From positions 24,150 to 88,149 of the forward strand of contig CAYZRS010000018.1 in assembly GCA_964480915.1 (NCBI GenBank): a DNA stretch of 64,000 nt. Direction: 5' to 3'. Within the stretch, counting starts at the first letter, position 1. Each line of letters begins with the position of its first letter. A program made the translations under genes and the position numbers. Under the pieces are notes generated by a model that worked only from the letters and a program-made list of their open reading frames with translations, made no database searches and was not told the origin of the DNA. Positions 18,197 to 27,908 of the stretch are shown here, piece after piece. The DNA is from CAWGCE01 sp964480915 (GTDB lineage: Bacteria > Planctomycetota > Planctomycetia > Pirellulales > Pirellulaceae).

Positions 18197-19594
18197 TCAG
18201 GCAGACTTCTTGAGGTCTTCTTCCTGATTGAGTTTGTTGTAGAGCGTTTTGACACTGATTCCAAGTTCTTCGGCTGCTTTGGGTTTGCTTCCTCCGCTCC
18301 GTTCAAGCGCTTCGTGGATGGCGATCATTTCCAGTTCTCGCAAAGTCATCGGCATGGCGATCGTCGCTTTGGCCGATCGATGACTGAGGCGTGGCAGTTC
18401 GTCGACGGAAACGGGCAATTTGTCGCAAAGGATCGAAGCGTGTTCGACAACGTTCGCCAATTCGCGGACGTTGCCCGGCCAGGAGTGACTTTTCAGTAGA
18501 GTCAGTGCTTCGAGTGTAAATCCACCGTCGTCACCAACCGGTTTGAAACGGCGTAACAGGTGGTTCGCAAGTGCCGCAATGTCATCGATGCGATTGCGGA
18601 GCGGCGGCAGGTCGATTTCAAACGGGTTGATGCGGAACATCAGGTCTTCGCGGAATTCCTCGTCTTCCACCATTTGTTCCAGGTCGCGGTGCGTTGCACA
18701 GACGATGCGCACGTCGACGTGAAATGGCTCGTTATCACCCACGCGGCGAACTTCACCACTCTCGAGAACCCGCAGCAGTTTCGCTTGCATCGATCGTGGC
18801 AATTCGCCGATCTCGTCAAGGAACAGAGTGCCGCCGCTGGCAACTTCAAAAAGGCCGACGCGCTGTTCGCTGGCACCCGTGAATGCGCCTTTGCGATGTC
18901 CGAACAGTTCGCTTTCGATGAGTGATTCGGGCAAAGCGCCGCAATTGACCGTGACGAATGGCATCTCGGCCCGTTCGCTCTGGTCGTGAACGGCTCGTGC
19001 GACGAGTTCTTTACCGGTCCCCGTCTCGCCACGGATCAGCACGGTCGAGTTCGTGGGCGCTACTTTGGAAATCAATTGGCGGACCTTTTGCAATTCGGGT
19101 GTATCACCAATCAGATTGGATGTGCCTTCTTTGATCTCCAGTTGATGCTTGGCCGCACGATACTTGTTCGTCAACGCTCGCTTTTCCATGACTCGGGTCA
19201 GCAGCGCATCAATATCTTTTAGGCGTGCCGGCTTCTGCAAATAGTCGAATGCACCCAACTTCAGCGCATCAATCGCCGAATCGGTCGTCGATTTTCCCGT
19301 GAGGATTACGGCATCGGTATTCGGTGCCAGTTCTTTCGCTTGACGAATCACCTCGATACCGTTCATGCCCGGCATGTCGAGGTCGACGATCATGCAGTCG
19401 TAGGTGTTCATTTCCAAACTACTGACGGCGGTGAGTCCATCAGGGCAGACGGTCACTTCGTGTCCGCGACGTGGTAGTTCGATCCGCATCAGTTCTTGAA
19501 TCGAGGTTTCGTCGTCAGCGAAGAGGATTTTTAGTCCACTCTTTTTAGGCTGCTTGGCGTTGATGGTGAGACTCCTTTTTATTTCTTTCGGCAA
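18197..19594 (-). CDS. Sigma-54-dependent response regulator (NtrC family)
   Basis: About 465 residues in three domains. A receiver domain (about 20-135; acidic pair FADDE, phospho-acceptor in CMIVDLDMPG) is followed by an AAA+ sigma-54 activator domain with Walker A GETGTGKELVARA, the sigma-54 contact loop GAFTGA and Walker B GGTLFLDEIGEL. A Fis-type helix-turn-helix ends the protein (KPKAAEELGISVKTLYNKL). It would activate sigma-54 promoters when phosphorylated by the kinase encoded upstream, with which it overlaps by 50 nt. The start is uncertain: the TTG at 19594 has no ribosome-binding site, while an ideally spaced GGAG (19575-19572) points to an ATC codon at 19564. Confidence 0.9.
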   Translation of the reverse strand: MPKEIKRSLTINAKQPKKSGLKILFADDETSIQELMRIELPRRGHEVTVCPDGLTAVSSLEMNTYDCMIVDLDMPGMNGIEVIRQAKELAPNTDAVILTGKSTTDSAIDALKLGAFDYLQKPARLKDIDALLTRVMEKRALTNKYRAAKHQLEIKEGTSNLIGDTPELQKVRQLISKVAPTNSTVLIRGETGTGKELVARAVHDQSERAEMPFVTVNCGALPESLIESELFGHRKGAFTGASEQRVGLFEVASGGTLFLDEIGELPRSMQAKLLRVLESGEVRRVGDNEPFHVDVRIVCATHRDLEQMVEDEEFREDLMFRINPFEIDLPPLRNRIDDIAALANHLLRRFKPVGDDGGFTLEALTLLKSHSWPGNVRELANVVEHASILCDKLPVSVDELPRLSHRSAKATIAMPMTLRELEMIAIHEALERSGGSKPKAAEELGISVKTLYNKLNQEEDLKKSA

Positions 19595-21197
19595 CGAGCG
19601 GGATGGTCACAATGAACTGAGAGCCTTTTCCGGGCCCCTCGCTGGTTGGGACGATGTCGCCACCGTGTTCTTGTATGATCGCGTACGAAATGGAAAGTCC
19701 GAGCCCCGTTCCCTTCCCGTCGCGACGCCGGGTATAGAAGGGCTCGAACAGATGTTGTTTCACTTCATCGCTCATGCCGCAGCCGTTGTCGGCGACTCGC
19801 AGAACGGCCTGACCATCGGTTTGGTCGACCTGCACGGTGACCGATCCACCTTGGTCGATACTGTCGAGACCATTGGTAATGAGGTTGAGCAGTACTTGCT
19901 TCATTTCTTGAGCATTCATGTCGGCGATGACAGGTTCTTGACTCTCAAATGCGATGCGTTTTTGCTGGTACTTTCCCAGATGACCAACCATTTCGACGAC
20001 TTCATGCGTCAGCGCCGTGAGGTCAGCGGCCGTCCGGTCGGATTCGCCCAGGCGGGCGAAATCCAACAGTTGGCCTGTAATCTGTTTGCAGCGGAATGCT
20101 TCATCCTGGATCATTCGTAGATACTGCCGAACGACGGTGATTTCAGCGTTGTGTGCTTCGTCGGGCAATTCGTCGTCCGCCTGAATGATGTCATGGAGTC
20201 GTTCTTCGAGCGACTCGGCGCAGAGGGCGATCGATTGCAGCGGATTATTGATTTCGTGTGACACACCCGCCGCTAGGAAACCGACGCTGGCGAGCTGTTC
20301 GCTCCGGACGATTTCACGCGTTTTTTGCTTCACCTGGGCATCTAAGGCATCGTGGATTTCTTGGAATCGCTCCGTCATTTGGTTCATCGCGGTGGCCAAC
20401 TCTTGCATTTCGTCGTGTGACTCGATTTCGATACGATGATCGAAATCGCCGCAGGCGACGCGCCGCGAGCCATTGAGCAGCTTGCGGAAAGGTTGGAAAA
20501 GTGAGTGGTAAAGAAACCACCCCAGACCAGTGAGCAGGCTGACGACGGCGATAATACACAGCCAAGATAGAAGTATCCGGAAGCGATAGTCGTTGCGTAC
20601 GCTAAGCGCCAAGTTCTCCATGCGTGTCTGCAAGAAAAGTGACAGTTCCTTGAACTCTCCAACGAGAACGAACAGCGTGTCATGGACTTCCATGAGATCG
20701 AACTGATCTTCAATGGCGTTAGGCTCCAGGAATCCCTTGAGCTTCGCCATCGATTTGTCAATGTCTCGCAGCTTGTCACTTTCATCTCGTTGCAGCCCCA
20801 GCCCTGAAGCAACCGTTATGTCGGAACGACTGCGTTCGAGACCTGCACGATAAGCCTTCAATTTGGGGTCGATCATGCTGATGCCGAATTCCAGAGTTTG
20901 CTGCAGTTCTTGCAGATTCATGTTGCTAAACATGTCATCGTTCGCCGGAAAAGAAGCGTCTTGCGCGGGCGATTCCATCGAGCTCGAGACTTGCCTGACA
21001 CTGGCGTCCATGGTCGACGCGATTTGATACATGTCGGTCGTCAGGGGAAGCTCAATGGCGCGATTGCTAATACCTTTCACCACGGCGCGATACGCATACG
21101 CCCCACGGATACCACTGATTGCTAGACAGAGCAGGATGACCGCCAGGATGGCAGTGGCGACGGTCAGTTTCTTTTTAATGGGCCAATGCGCGAACAT
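19545..21197 (-). CDS. Sensor histidine kinase (NtrB/AtoS-like)
   Basis: A 550-residue membrane kinase paired with the overlapping NtrC-type regulator. The ATG at 21197 has AAGGAGG (21209-21203) five bases upstream; a longer reading from 21326 adds only unrelated residues. The first transmembrane helix (about 9-30) and second (about 210-235, LLSWLCIIAVVSLLTGLGWF) flank a helical periplasmic sensor region of about 175 residues. A HAMP linker, the HisKA box with phospho-acceptor His in AAGVSHEINNPLQSIAL, and an ATPase domain (N box LLNLITNGLDSI, G boxes VADNGCGMSDE and GKGTGLGLSI) follow. The signal is unknown; the periplasmic part suggests an envelope or external cue. Confidence 0.92.
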   Translation of the reverse strand: MFAHWPIKKKLTVATAILAVILLCLAISGIRGAYAYRAVVKGISNRAIELPLTTDMYQIASTMDASVRQVSSSMESPAQDASFPANDDMFSNMNLQELQQTLEFGISMIDPKLKAYRAGLERSRSDITVASGLGLQRDESDKLRDIDKSMAKLKGFLEPNAIEDQFDLMEVHDTLFVLVGEFKELSLFLQTRMENLALSVRNDYRFRILLSWLCIIAVVSLLTGLGWFLYHSLFQPFRKLLNGSRRVACGDFDHRIEIESHDEMQELATAMNQMTERFQEIHDALDAQVKQKTREIVRSEQLASVGFLAAGVSHEINNPLQSIALCAESLEERLHDIIQADDELPDEAHNAEITVVRQYLRMIQDEAFRCKQITGQLLDFARLGESDRTAADLTALTHEVVEMVGHLGKYQQKRIAFESQEPVIADMNAQEMKQVLLNLITNGLDSIDQGGSVTVQVDQTDGQAVLRVADNGCGMSDEVKQHLFEPFYTRRRDGKGTGLGLSISYAIIQEHGGDIVPTSEGPGKGSQFIVTIPLVAERNKKESHHQRQAA

Positions 21198-21353
21198 GAC
21201 GACCTCCTTGTCGCGGCGTACGATGTTGGATTGCAATGCGGGCCCGAGAGTGTAGCAAGTTGCGAAATTCAACGGCAAGTTGCTGCGTTGGACGCCAGGA
21301 TCTTCGAGAGGGGCGTTCGATAGCAACGCCAGCAGGTCGACCCGGAAACGAGC

Positions 21354-21379
21354 ACGGCGGAGACTTTCGTCTCCGCCGT
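21354..21379 (-). terminator. Perfect 11-bp hairpin between the SHD1 gene and the kinase gene
   Basis: ACGGCGGAGAC (21354-21364) and GTCTCCGCCGT (21369-21379) pair completely around TTTC. It lies just past the end of the proline-rich gene (stop at 21408) and before the kinase start. The following minus-strand sequence is only weakly T-rich, so a terminator role is likely but not certain. Confidence 0.5.
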
Positions 21380-21407
21380 TGCACCAATCGCTCCCGTCAA
21401 AACTGAT

Positions 21408-23669
21408 TTATGAGGCGAAACCCCACATCGCCAAGATGGTGATGAGTTCCGCTTTGGCTCCCCGTTCGCTCAATGGAAATGCCGGAACGAGCCAAGGGGC
21501 GCAGCTCCCTGGTCGGTAATGGCCCAAGGGATAACGACATTCATTAGGTGGGTAGACGCCCATGTTGTAAGGCAGTAACAGGACGTTGCTAAAGAAGTGA
21601 GCCGTCGTGAACAGCGGCTGGAGGAACGGACCGGCCGAATGGCCATATCGTTCCAATTGGACGTCTTCAAAATAGAGTGGCTTATGACACAGGGAAGAAG
21701 CTTTCCAAGTGAAGGTGCACATTCGCCAGTCGCGAATTCCATCATCGTTCGCCAAGACGGTGCATTCGCCCGGCAGTCCCCACCAGGCCGTGATGAAGCA
21801 TAGATCGTCATGGCTGAGGTGCTGAAACGGAATGGCCGAAACCCGTCCATCGATCGTGTCGACGAAAATCTGTCCGTCGCGAAAATCGACCAGCCTGCCG
21901 TTGGCGATCGACTGACCACCACGATCGTACCAAACTCGCGACGGAGCCTTTGCGAGCCGCTCTGCTTTGTCCTGTGCCGATTCGGCGATGTCTTCTGGTA
22001 GAGGAGAGTACGGTGGCGTGATATCGAGGCTAATGTCCATGACTCGCCGCTTCGTCAGTCGATCCCAAGCCGTGCGGCATTCATTCTCTTGCTCGCAGCA
22101 GTTGCGTTCGTCATAGATGCGATCACAAGGGAACTCTTTGTCTTCGTCATCCTGATCTTCGTCGTCGGCGAAAGCGTCTCGACCGTCTCCACGTGGTCGT
22201 TTTGGTTCCTTCGATTGCTTCGGCTGATCTTCATCTTCGTCGATTCTGGGAGTTCCAAGTCGATTCTCCAATTCGTCCAGTTCTCGTTGGAGCTCGTTTC
22301 GATCTTGGTCTACGCTCGAACCACCGTCTGCTTCGAAAGTGGGTTCCGGATCGGGTAGGCGGGGCGCATTGTCTTCGTACGGGTCGGGCAGTGTTTGCGC
22401 CGGCTCGGGATCGGGGGAAGTCGGTGGAAAGTCGGGCTCGGTCGGTTCAGGAATCGATTCCGGTTCCGGTTGAGGTATTTGTGGTTGTGGCTGCGGCTGT
22501 TGTTCCGGCACGAAAGGCTCCGCCGGCATCGTGTCCGGGACGCGTTCGGGCGCGGGCGATTCTGGCTCTGTCAGGGGCCGTTCTGTGGGCGTTTCTGTGG
22601 ATGGTTCGTCGAATGGGAAGTCATCGATTTCCGGTTGCGGCGACATCGGCTCTGTCGGTTCCGGGCCGAACGGATCGAGCAAGTCGGAATCCGGGTCTGG
22701 AATTGCCGGTTGTGTTGGTTCATCAAACGGCGACGCTGGAATATCTAGTTCGGGCAGTGCCTCGGGCGGAGGCGTTGCTGGTGCAGGATCTTCTGGAAAG
22801 AAGCTATCCGTATTCTTGGGCGGATCGGGAAGAGAATTTGGCGTCACGTCGCTCGGTTCGGGCGCATCGGGAAAGGTCCCGGGTTGACTGGGAAAGTCGC
22901 CCGGCGCGTCCGGCATATCTAGGTTTTCACCGAGTGGGTTGGCTTCGGGTGCGGTGAAGTCAAAAACACCTTCCGATGGTTTGGACGGTGCGGACGGAAT
23001 TGGAAACTGTTCATCGTCGTACAGTTGCAAGTCGTCGAGCGACGGTTCTTCCGATTGCGCGAGCCGCGGACTCTGGATTTGCAGCGTCTGCCCTAATGAA
23101 GATGCACCAGATGATCCCGGCAGCAACTTGGGGGCAGTCAGGCGCGGCCGCATTGGCTGCGGCTGGCTTGTTTCGGTTGCGTAGCTGGCCAATACGAAAG
23201 GCGATTGGTGCGTGCTGGTCGGTGTCGGTCGAGCATCGCCGAAGGGGTCTTTGAACGGATTGTCGGTCGCTCGATGGACTTGTCGAACTCGGCCCGTGGG
23301 AAGGTTGGCTGATTGATTTGCCATCGCCGAGTGATGCTGGAAATTAGCACGAACCGTGTCGCGATCGACGGGACGCGATTTAGGGACTGGCGTCGGGATC
23401 GGTTGCGTTTCGAACTGCTGATTCGGATCGGTGTTGCTTGGCGTTTGCCATTGCAGCGACCGCTGCGGCTGCGCGTTTTGGTTGGTGTCGTGCCAAGCTT
23501 GAGTCCGCCAATCGTCAGAACGACGATTCCAGTCGGCGTTTTGTTGGGCCTTCGAGCAGGTAGGCGTGAGGAATGGGGTGAGGAGACAGGCGACAAAGAG
23601 TGCCGAGCGGAAGTTGCGAGAGTTACTCTGAACTGTAGTTCGGAGCTTCTTGCGTGATGGAAATGTCAT
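21408..23669 (-). CDS. Secreted proline-rich protein with SHD1-type domain
   Basis: A 753-residue exported protein of unknown function. The ATG at 23669 precedes a signal peptide (SALFVACLLTPFLTPTCSKA). Residues about 180-440 are strongly biased to Pro, Glu, Asp and Ser, a flexible spacer with repeated PEP- and PDPEP-type words. After a charged stretch, about residues 585-645 form an SHD1-like domain (RVWYDRGGQSIANGRLVDF, then FQHLSHDDLCFITAWWG). The C-terminal 110 residues are rich in Tyr, Cys and aromatic residues. Its start overlaps the last 47 nt of guaB, and it is on the same strand, so read-through from guaB is possible. A long Pro-rich arm suggests it spans or binds the envelope. Confidence 0.75.
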   Translation of the reverse strand: MTFPSRKKLRTTVQSNSRNFRSALFVACLLTPFLTPTCSKAQQNADWNRRSDDWRTQAWHDTNQNAQPQRSLQWQTPSNTDPNQQFETQPIPTPVPKSRPVDRDTVRANFQHHSAMANQSANLPTGRVRQVHRATDNPFKDPFGDARPTPTSTHQSPFVLASYATETSQPQPMRPRLTAPKLLPGSSGASSLGQTLQIQSPRLAQSEEPSLDDLQLYDDEQFPIPSAPSKPSEGVFDFTAPEANPLGENLDMPDAPGDFPSQPGTFPDAPEPSDVTPNSLPDPPKNTDSFFPEDPAPATPPPEALPELDIPASPFDEPTQPAIPDPDSDLLDPFGPEPTEPMSPQPEIDDFPFDEPSTETPTERPLTEPESPAPERVPDTMPAEPFVPEQQPQPQPQIPQPEPESIPEPTEPDFPPTSPDPEPAQTLPDPYEDNAPRLPDPEPTFEADGGSSVDQDRNELQRELDELENRLGTPRIDEDEDQPKQSKEPKRPRGDGRDAFADDEDQDDEDKEFPCDRIYDERNCCEQENECRTAWDRLTKRRVMDISLDITPPYSPLPEDIAESAQDKAERLAKAPSRVWYDRGGQSIANGRLVDFRDGQIFVDTIDGRVSAIPFQHLSHDDLCFITAWWGLPGECTVLANDDGIRDWRMCTFTWKASSLCHKPLYFEDVQLERYGHSAGPFLQPLFTTAHFFSNVLLLPYNMGVYPPNECRYPLGHYRPGSCAPWLVPAFPLSERGAKAELITILAMWGFAS

Positions 23670-25080
23670 GAGGGTGGCTCTCTCTAACGCTCGCCGGCGA
23701 AACCCGAATAAATTGCGCGTCCTTACGCAATTCTTCAATCGTCCGCGTGCCGCAATAGCCCATCCCGGCTCTCAATCCGCCCACCAATTGGTAGACGAAG
23801 GGACCGAGTGGTCCTTTGAAGGGCACACGCCCTTCCACCCCCTCAGGCACGAGTTTCTTGTTGTTCCTGTTTTGTCCTTGTCGGTAACGTTCGCTGGAGC
23901 CCTTCACCATCGCTCCCATCGAACCCATGCCACGGTACGTTTTGAAAACGCGACCCTGGTAGATGATCTGGTCTCCCGGGCTCTCTTCGAGTCCGGCGAA
24001 AATCCCACCGATCATCACGGTGTGTGCACCAGCTGCGATGGCCTTCGTGATGTCGCCCGAGTACCGAACGCCGCCATCGGCGATGATCGGAACGCCCGCG
24101 TCGGCAGCCACTTCGGCACACGCTGCGATTGCTGAAACTTGCGGAACACCAATTCCGGACACGATTCGAGTCGTACAAATGGAGCCAGGGCCGATACCAA
24201 CCTTCACGGCATTGACGCCCGCACTAATCAAATCGCGACATCCGTCCGCTGTGGCCACGTTGCCCGCGACCACATCGATGTCCCACTGTTTCTTAATCTC
24301 CTTCACTGTTTCCATGACGTTGGCCGAATGCCCGTGAGCACTGTCCACGATCAGCACATCGACATCGTTGCCAATCAGGCTCTCACAACGTTCGAAATCC
24401 TTGACGCCAACCGCTGCTCCGACTCGCAAACGCCCTTGGCGGTCTTTGCAAGCACTCGGATACCGTTTCACTAAATCAATGTCTTTGATCGTGATCAGCC
24501 CTGTCAGGTTAAAGTCATCGTCAACCAGCAAAAGCTTCTCCACCTTTTTAGCCGTTAAAATTTTCTCAGCTTGCTCAAGCGTTACAGTCCCCCGCGCCGT
24601 AACCAAGTCTCTGCTGGTCATGACATCAGCCACTTTTAGGTCATTTGCCTCGAGAAAACGCAGGTCGCGGCGCGTCAGAATGCCTTCGAGGCGGCCCGAG
24701 CTGTTCACAATGGGCACGCCCGAGACGTTGTGCTTTTCCATGACTTCTTGTGCGGTTGCTACCGTTGCTTCCGATGAAAGCGTGACCGGGTCATCAATGA
24801 TGCCATTAGCACTCCGTTTCACCTTGTCGACTTCTTCGGTTTGAGCCTCGATCGACATGTTCTTGTGGATAACGCCCAGACCGCCCTGCTGAGAGAGAGC
24901 GATCGCCATGGCGCTTTCGGTCACGGTGTCCATGGGCGAGCTGAGCAGTGGGATGTGCAGCCGGATGCGCTCGGTCAGCTGAGTCGACACATCGACGTCG
25001 GCCGGTAGGACTTCGCTGTAGCGAGGCTCGAGCAGCACGTCGTCAAAGGTGATAGCAAAGTCTGGGGATAGCTTTTTCAT
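23623..25080 (-). CDS. guaB: IMP dehydrogenase
   Basis: Oxidises IMP to XMP with NAD, the rate-limiting step of GMP synthesis; guaA in the same window completes the branch. The 485-residue protein is a TIM barrel interrupted by two CBS domains (about residues 95-205). The catalytic cysteine is C302 in GPGSICTTRIV; the phosphate loop ADGGVRYSGD and the mobile flap with EGVEGRVPFKG are present. Length and domain order are standard. A promoter lies at 25149-25177. Confidence 0.97.
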   Translation of the reverse strand: MKKLSPDFAITFDDVLLEPRYSEVLPADVDVSTQLTERIRLHIPLLSSPMDTVTESAMAIALSQQGGLGVIHKNMSIEAQTEEVDKVKRSANGIIDDPVTLSSEATVATAQEVMEKHNVSGVPIVNSSGRLEGILTRRDLRFLEANDLKVADVMTSRDLVTARGTVTLEQAEKILTAKKVEKLLLVDDDFNLTGLITIKDIDLVKRYPSACKDRQGRLRVGAAVGVKDFERCESLIGNDVDVLIVDSAHGHSANVMETVKEIKKQWDIDVVAGNVATADGCRDLISAGVNAVKVGIGPGSICTTRIVSGIGVPQVSAIAACAEVAADAGVPIIADGGVRYSGDITKAIAAGAHTVMIGGIFAGLEESPGDQIIYQGRVFKTYRGMGSMGAMVKGSSERYRQGQNRNNKKLVPEGVEGRVPFKGPLGPFVYQLVGGLRAGMGYCGTRTIEELRKDAQFIRVSPASVRESHPHDISITQEAPNYSSE

Positions 25081-25148
25081 CCAACTTCCTTGGTCGTCGC
25101 TCTAATGGCTGATCTAATGGCTTGGTGTCCCTTGATGGATAACCCATC

Positions 25149-25177
25149 ATTATCAGGCAGAAGTGACGAGTTGGCAA
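25149..25177 (-). promoter_or_regulatory. Predicted sigma-70-type promoter of guaB
   Basis: On the minus strand, TTGCCA (25177-25172) and GATAAT (25154-25149) are 17 nt apart. The leader to the guaB ATG is about 60 nt. The rest of the non-coding stretch 25081-25495 shows nothing I can name. Confidence 0.5.
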
Positions 25178-25495
25178 CGACACCAGCCGACCGCCAATCA
25201 AAAGCCTCGCGGCCCCCGTGAGGCGACTTGTTCTGCTGTCTGGCGATCGGCAGGGTCGCTGCGGTGCCGGCCGGCTGACACCACCGCTGACATCGCTAGT
25301 ACGGAATTTCCAGCTGTTAAGCTTTGAGCTTTGGGTTTTCTTGCACGTTTACAGCGAAACGTACGATTGGGGGGGCGACGAGCCGATAATATCAAAAAGA
25401 AATCGCGACCTTGGCTAATTATTGGTTCGTACACTTACACAGGCAGTTTGCTGTTGCCTGTCCTAAGTGCGAATCAAATCGACGAGGCCACCCTC

Positions 25496-26392
25496 ATGAA
25501 ACTGCTCAACCCATCGCCAAGCCGAGGACGATTCCTCGTCGCTATCATTACGATGTGCCTGACGAATTCAGGTTTTGCTCAGTCGGCCGATCCGGCGGTT
25601 CACGAAACGATTGAACGTCGCGCGCTGAAGGTCACGCCCGCATCGCTGGATGCGACGGCAACGGCTCATCCTCTTGTTCCGGTCCTGCAAATCGCCGAGC
25701 AATTGTACGAGCACATGAATCGGGAAATTCACGATTACACATGCGTGCTGGTGAAGCGCGAGCGAATTGATGGCGAGCTGCGTCCGTCGGAGCACGTCGC
25801 CGTTAAGTTTCGAGGTCATTTGAACAATGATGATTCGGCCGATCCGTTCAGTGTCTACGCTCGAGTCTTGGCTCCCAAGTCGATTGTGGGACGCGAGGTG
25901 CTCTATGTCGACGGTGAGAACGACGGCGAAATGCTCGTCACCCGTGGTGGCCGTCGCAATGCGACGATGACTTTCAGTATCCGACCTCAAGGGCGGATGG
26001 CGGCCAAAGACAATAAGTATCCCATCACCGAATTCGGCATGGAAAACCTGCTGGCTCGAATCATGGAAGTCGCCAAGCAGGACATGAAATTCGACGAGTG
26101 CTACGTCCGCTCGATCCCCAACACGAAGGTGGATGGCCGACTGTGCACGATGTTTGAAGTGAAGCATCCGCACCCGCGGCGTCATTTCCTCTATCATCTT
26201 GCCCGCATCTTCGTCGACGATGAGTTGCGCGTGCCGGTGCGATTTGCGGCCTACACGTGGCCCGAAACCGAAGGGGGGGATCCGGTCCTGGTCGAGGAGT
26301 ACACGTTCCGGAACATCCGGTTCAACGTTGGCCTCAACGATCGAGACTTCGCGTACGACCATCCGGATTACAAATTCCGCCCGGTCGATTAG
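25496..26392 (+). CDS. DUF1571 family secreted protein
   Basis: A 298-residue exported protein of a family common in planctomycetes and without known function. The ATG at 25496 gives a signal peptide (RFLVAIITMCLTNSGFAQ); 55 extra open residues upstream do not look coding. Family features are the helix LQIAEQLYEHMNREIHDYTCVLVKRERIDGEL region, the strand pair VLAPKSIVGREVLYVDGEND, the ITEFGMENLLARIM segment and a C-terminal YTFRNIRFNVGLNDRDF tail. The fold resembles lipoprotein-carrier-type beta barrels (LolA-like outer-membrane lipoprotein-sorting), which is inference. Monocistronic by spacing. Confidence 0.8.
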   Translation: MKLLNPSPSRGRFLVAIITMCLTNSGFAQSADPAVHETIERRALKVTPASLDATATAHPLVPVLQIAEQLYEHMNREIHDYTCVLVKRERIDGELRPSEHVAVKFRGHLNNDDSADPFSVYARVLAPKSIVGREVLYVDGENDGEMLVTRGGRRNATMTFSIRPQGRMAAKDNKYPITEFGMENLLARIMEVAKQDMKFDECYVRSIPNTKVDGRLCTMFEVKHPHPRRHFLYHLARIFVDDELRVPVRFAAYTWPETEGGDPVLVEEYTFRNIRFNVGLNDRDFAYDHPDYKFRPVD

Positions 26393-26433
26393 CGATCGCT
26401 AACGGGCACCGTCCCAACAGCTTCGTGCTGGTT

Positions 26434-27837
26434 TCATTCGGCCAGATCATCTGCGGTGTTGGTGAGCGCCGCCAAAATCTGCACGTCTTGATGTGCCATC
26501 ACGCTGCGCAGGTCCAGTAGTAGCCGGCCGCTCTGAATCCGACCAAAGACCGATGGCTGTCCTAGGCGAAGTTCGGTCGCCAAGGCATCGACGCTCAGTT
26601 CGTGAGGTTCGATGGCGACGCACCACGTCGGGATCGATTGAGCCGGCACTGTGCCGCCGCCCAGCTGCGCCGTCGACTCGATCACTTCTGTCTGGGCCAC
26701 TCGATCGCAGTCCAAAAGTTGAGCCGCCAACCTTTCCGCGCGGAGTCGCAAGTTGTCGGGGGAGGCGGACAGGAGCGTCAGCAGCGGAATCTGCAGCTTT
26801 GCCTGTTCCGGGTCGCGATAGAGTTTGAGTGTCGCTTCGAGCGCTGCGAGAGTCGATTTGCCGACGCGCAAGGCCCGCATCAACGGATGAGCCATCAACT
26901 GCGCGATCGCTTCCCGCTTTCCGACGACGATGCCGCACTGCGGACCGCCCAGTAGTTTGTCTCCACTGAATAGCACCAGATCGGCGCCCGCCTTGATACT
27001 CTCGGCAGCGATCGGTTCATCGGTGAGGCCGAATTGGGCAAAGTCGATCAGCGCACCGGAGCCAATATCGTCGATGACGAGGCAATCTTGCGCTCGGCCG
27101 AGTTTCACCATTTCGTCGAGGCTGGGCGCTTCCGTAAAGCCGACAATGCGATAGTTGCTGGTATGCACCTTCATCATCGCCGCGGTTTGCTCGTTGATGG
27201 CGTTTTCGTAATCGCCGATGCGCGTTTTGTTGGTCGTCCCCACTTCACAAAGCGTTGTTCCGCCGGCCGACATGACATCGGGTAGGCGGTAGCTGCCGCC
27301 AATTTCGATCAACTCACCACGCGAGACAATCACTTCTTTGCCGCCCGCAATCGCGGCCAATGTGAGCAGCGTTGCACCGGCGTTGTTGTTGACGACGAGC
27401 CCGGCTTCGGCTCCCGTATGTTCGCAGAGCAGTTTTTCGACCGCTTTGACGCGTTGACCACGGCCCCCGGTTTCGGCGTCAATTTCGAGCGTCGCGTAAT
27501 TGCTGCTGATCGCCGCCATGGCTTCAATCGCGACCTGGGCCATGGGAGCACGTCCCAACCCGGTGTGCAGTAGGACGCCGGTCGCGTTGATCACCGGTTT
27601 CAGCCGGCCCCGCTGCTCGCTGCTAATCCAAGCGGCGATCCGTTCCGAGAGTTCGGTCCTCGTTGGCAGTTGGACTTCTTCGGCCCGCACTTGGATTTCT
27701 TGTCGCAAGTTGTCCAGGAAGGTCCGTACTTCGGACACCACGACGTGATGGCTCACTCGATCGACAACGCTCTTCAGTGCTGGGGTTTCCAGCAATTCGT
27801 TGACCGAAGGGATATTGCGAAAAACACTATTCGGCAT
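26434..27837 (-). CDS. selA: L-seryl-tRNA(Sec) selenium transferase
   Basis: Converts serine on tRNA-Sec to selenocysteine using selenophosphate, a PLP enzyme that works as a large ring-shaped oligomer. The 467-residue protein has the N-terminal tRNA-binding helices (NIPSVNELLETPAL), the PLP lysine K294 in LVLFSGDKLLGGPQCG, and family segments NATGVLLHTGLGRAPM and VNNNAGATLLTL. The K294 position is nearly the same as in E. coli SelA. The start at 27837 matches family N-termini; an in-frame ATG at 27930 would run into the upstream gene. The FG-GAP selenoprotein gene lies 71 nt upstream on the same strand, probably in one operon. selB and tRNA-Sec are elsewhere in the window. Confidence 0.96.
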   Translation of the reverse strand: MPNSVFRNIPSVNELLETPALKSVVDRVSHHVVVSEVRTFLDNLRQEIQVRAEEVQLPTRTELSERIAAWISSEQRGRLKPVINATGVLLHTGLGRAPMAQVAIEAMAAISSNYATLEIDAETGGRGQRVKAVEKLLCEHTGAEAGLVVNNNAGATLLTLAAIAGGKEVIVSRGELIEIGGSYRLPDVMSAGGTTLCEVGTTNKTRIGDYENAINEQTAAMMKVHTSNYRIVGFTEAPSLDEMVKLGRAQDCLVIDDIGSGALIDFAQFGLTDEPIAAESIKAGADLVLFSGDKLLGGPQCGIVVGKREAIAQLMAHPLMRALRVGKSTLAALEATLKLYRDPEQAKLQIPLLTLLSASPDNLRLRAERLAAQLLDCDRVAQTEVIESTAQLGGGTVPAQSIPTWCVAIEPHELSVDALATELRLGQPSVFGRIQSGRLLLDLRSVMAHQDVQILAALTNTADDLAE

Positions 27838-27908
27838 ACTCGGCTCCAGGCGTGACAGTTCCGTTACCCACCAGTGTAACGTGGAACCAATTGACGCGCA
27901 CACGCCAA

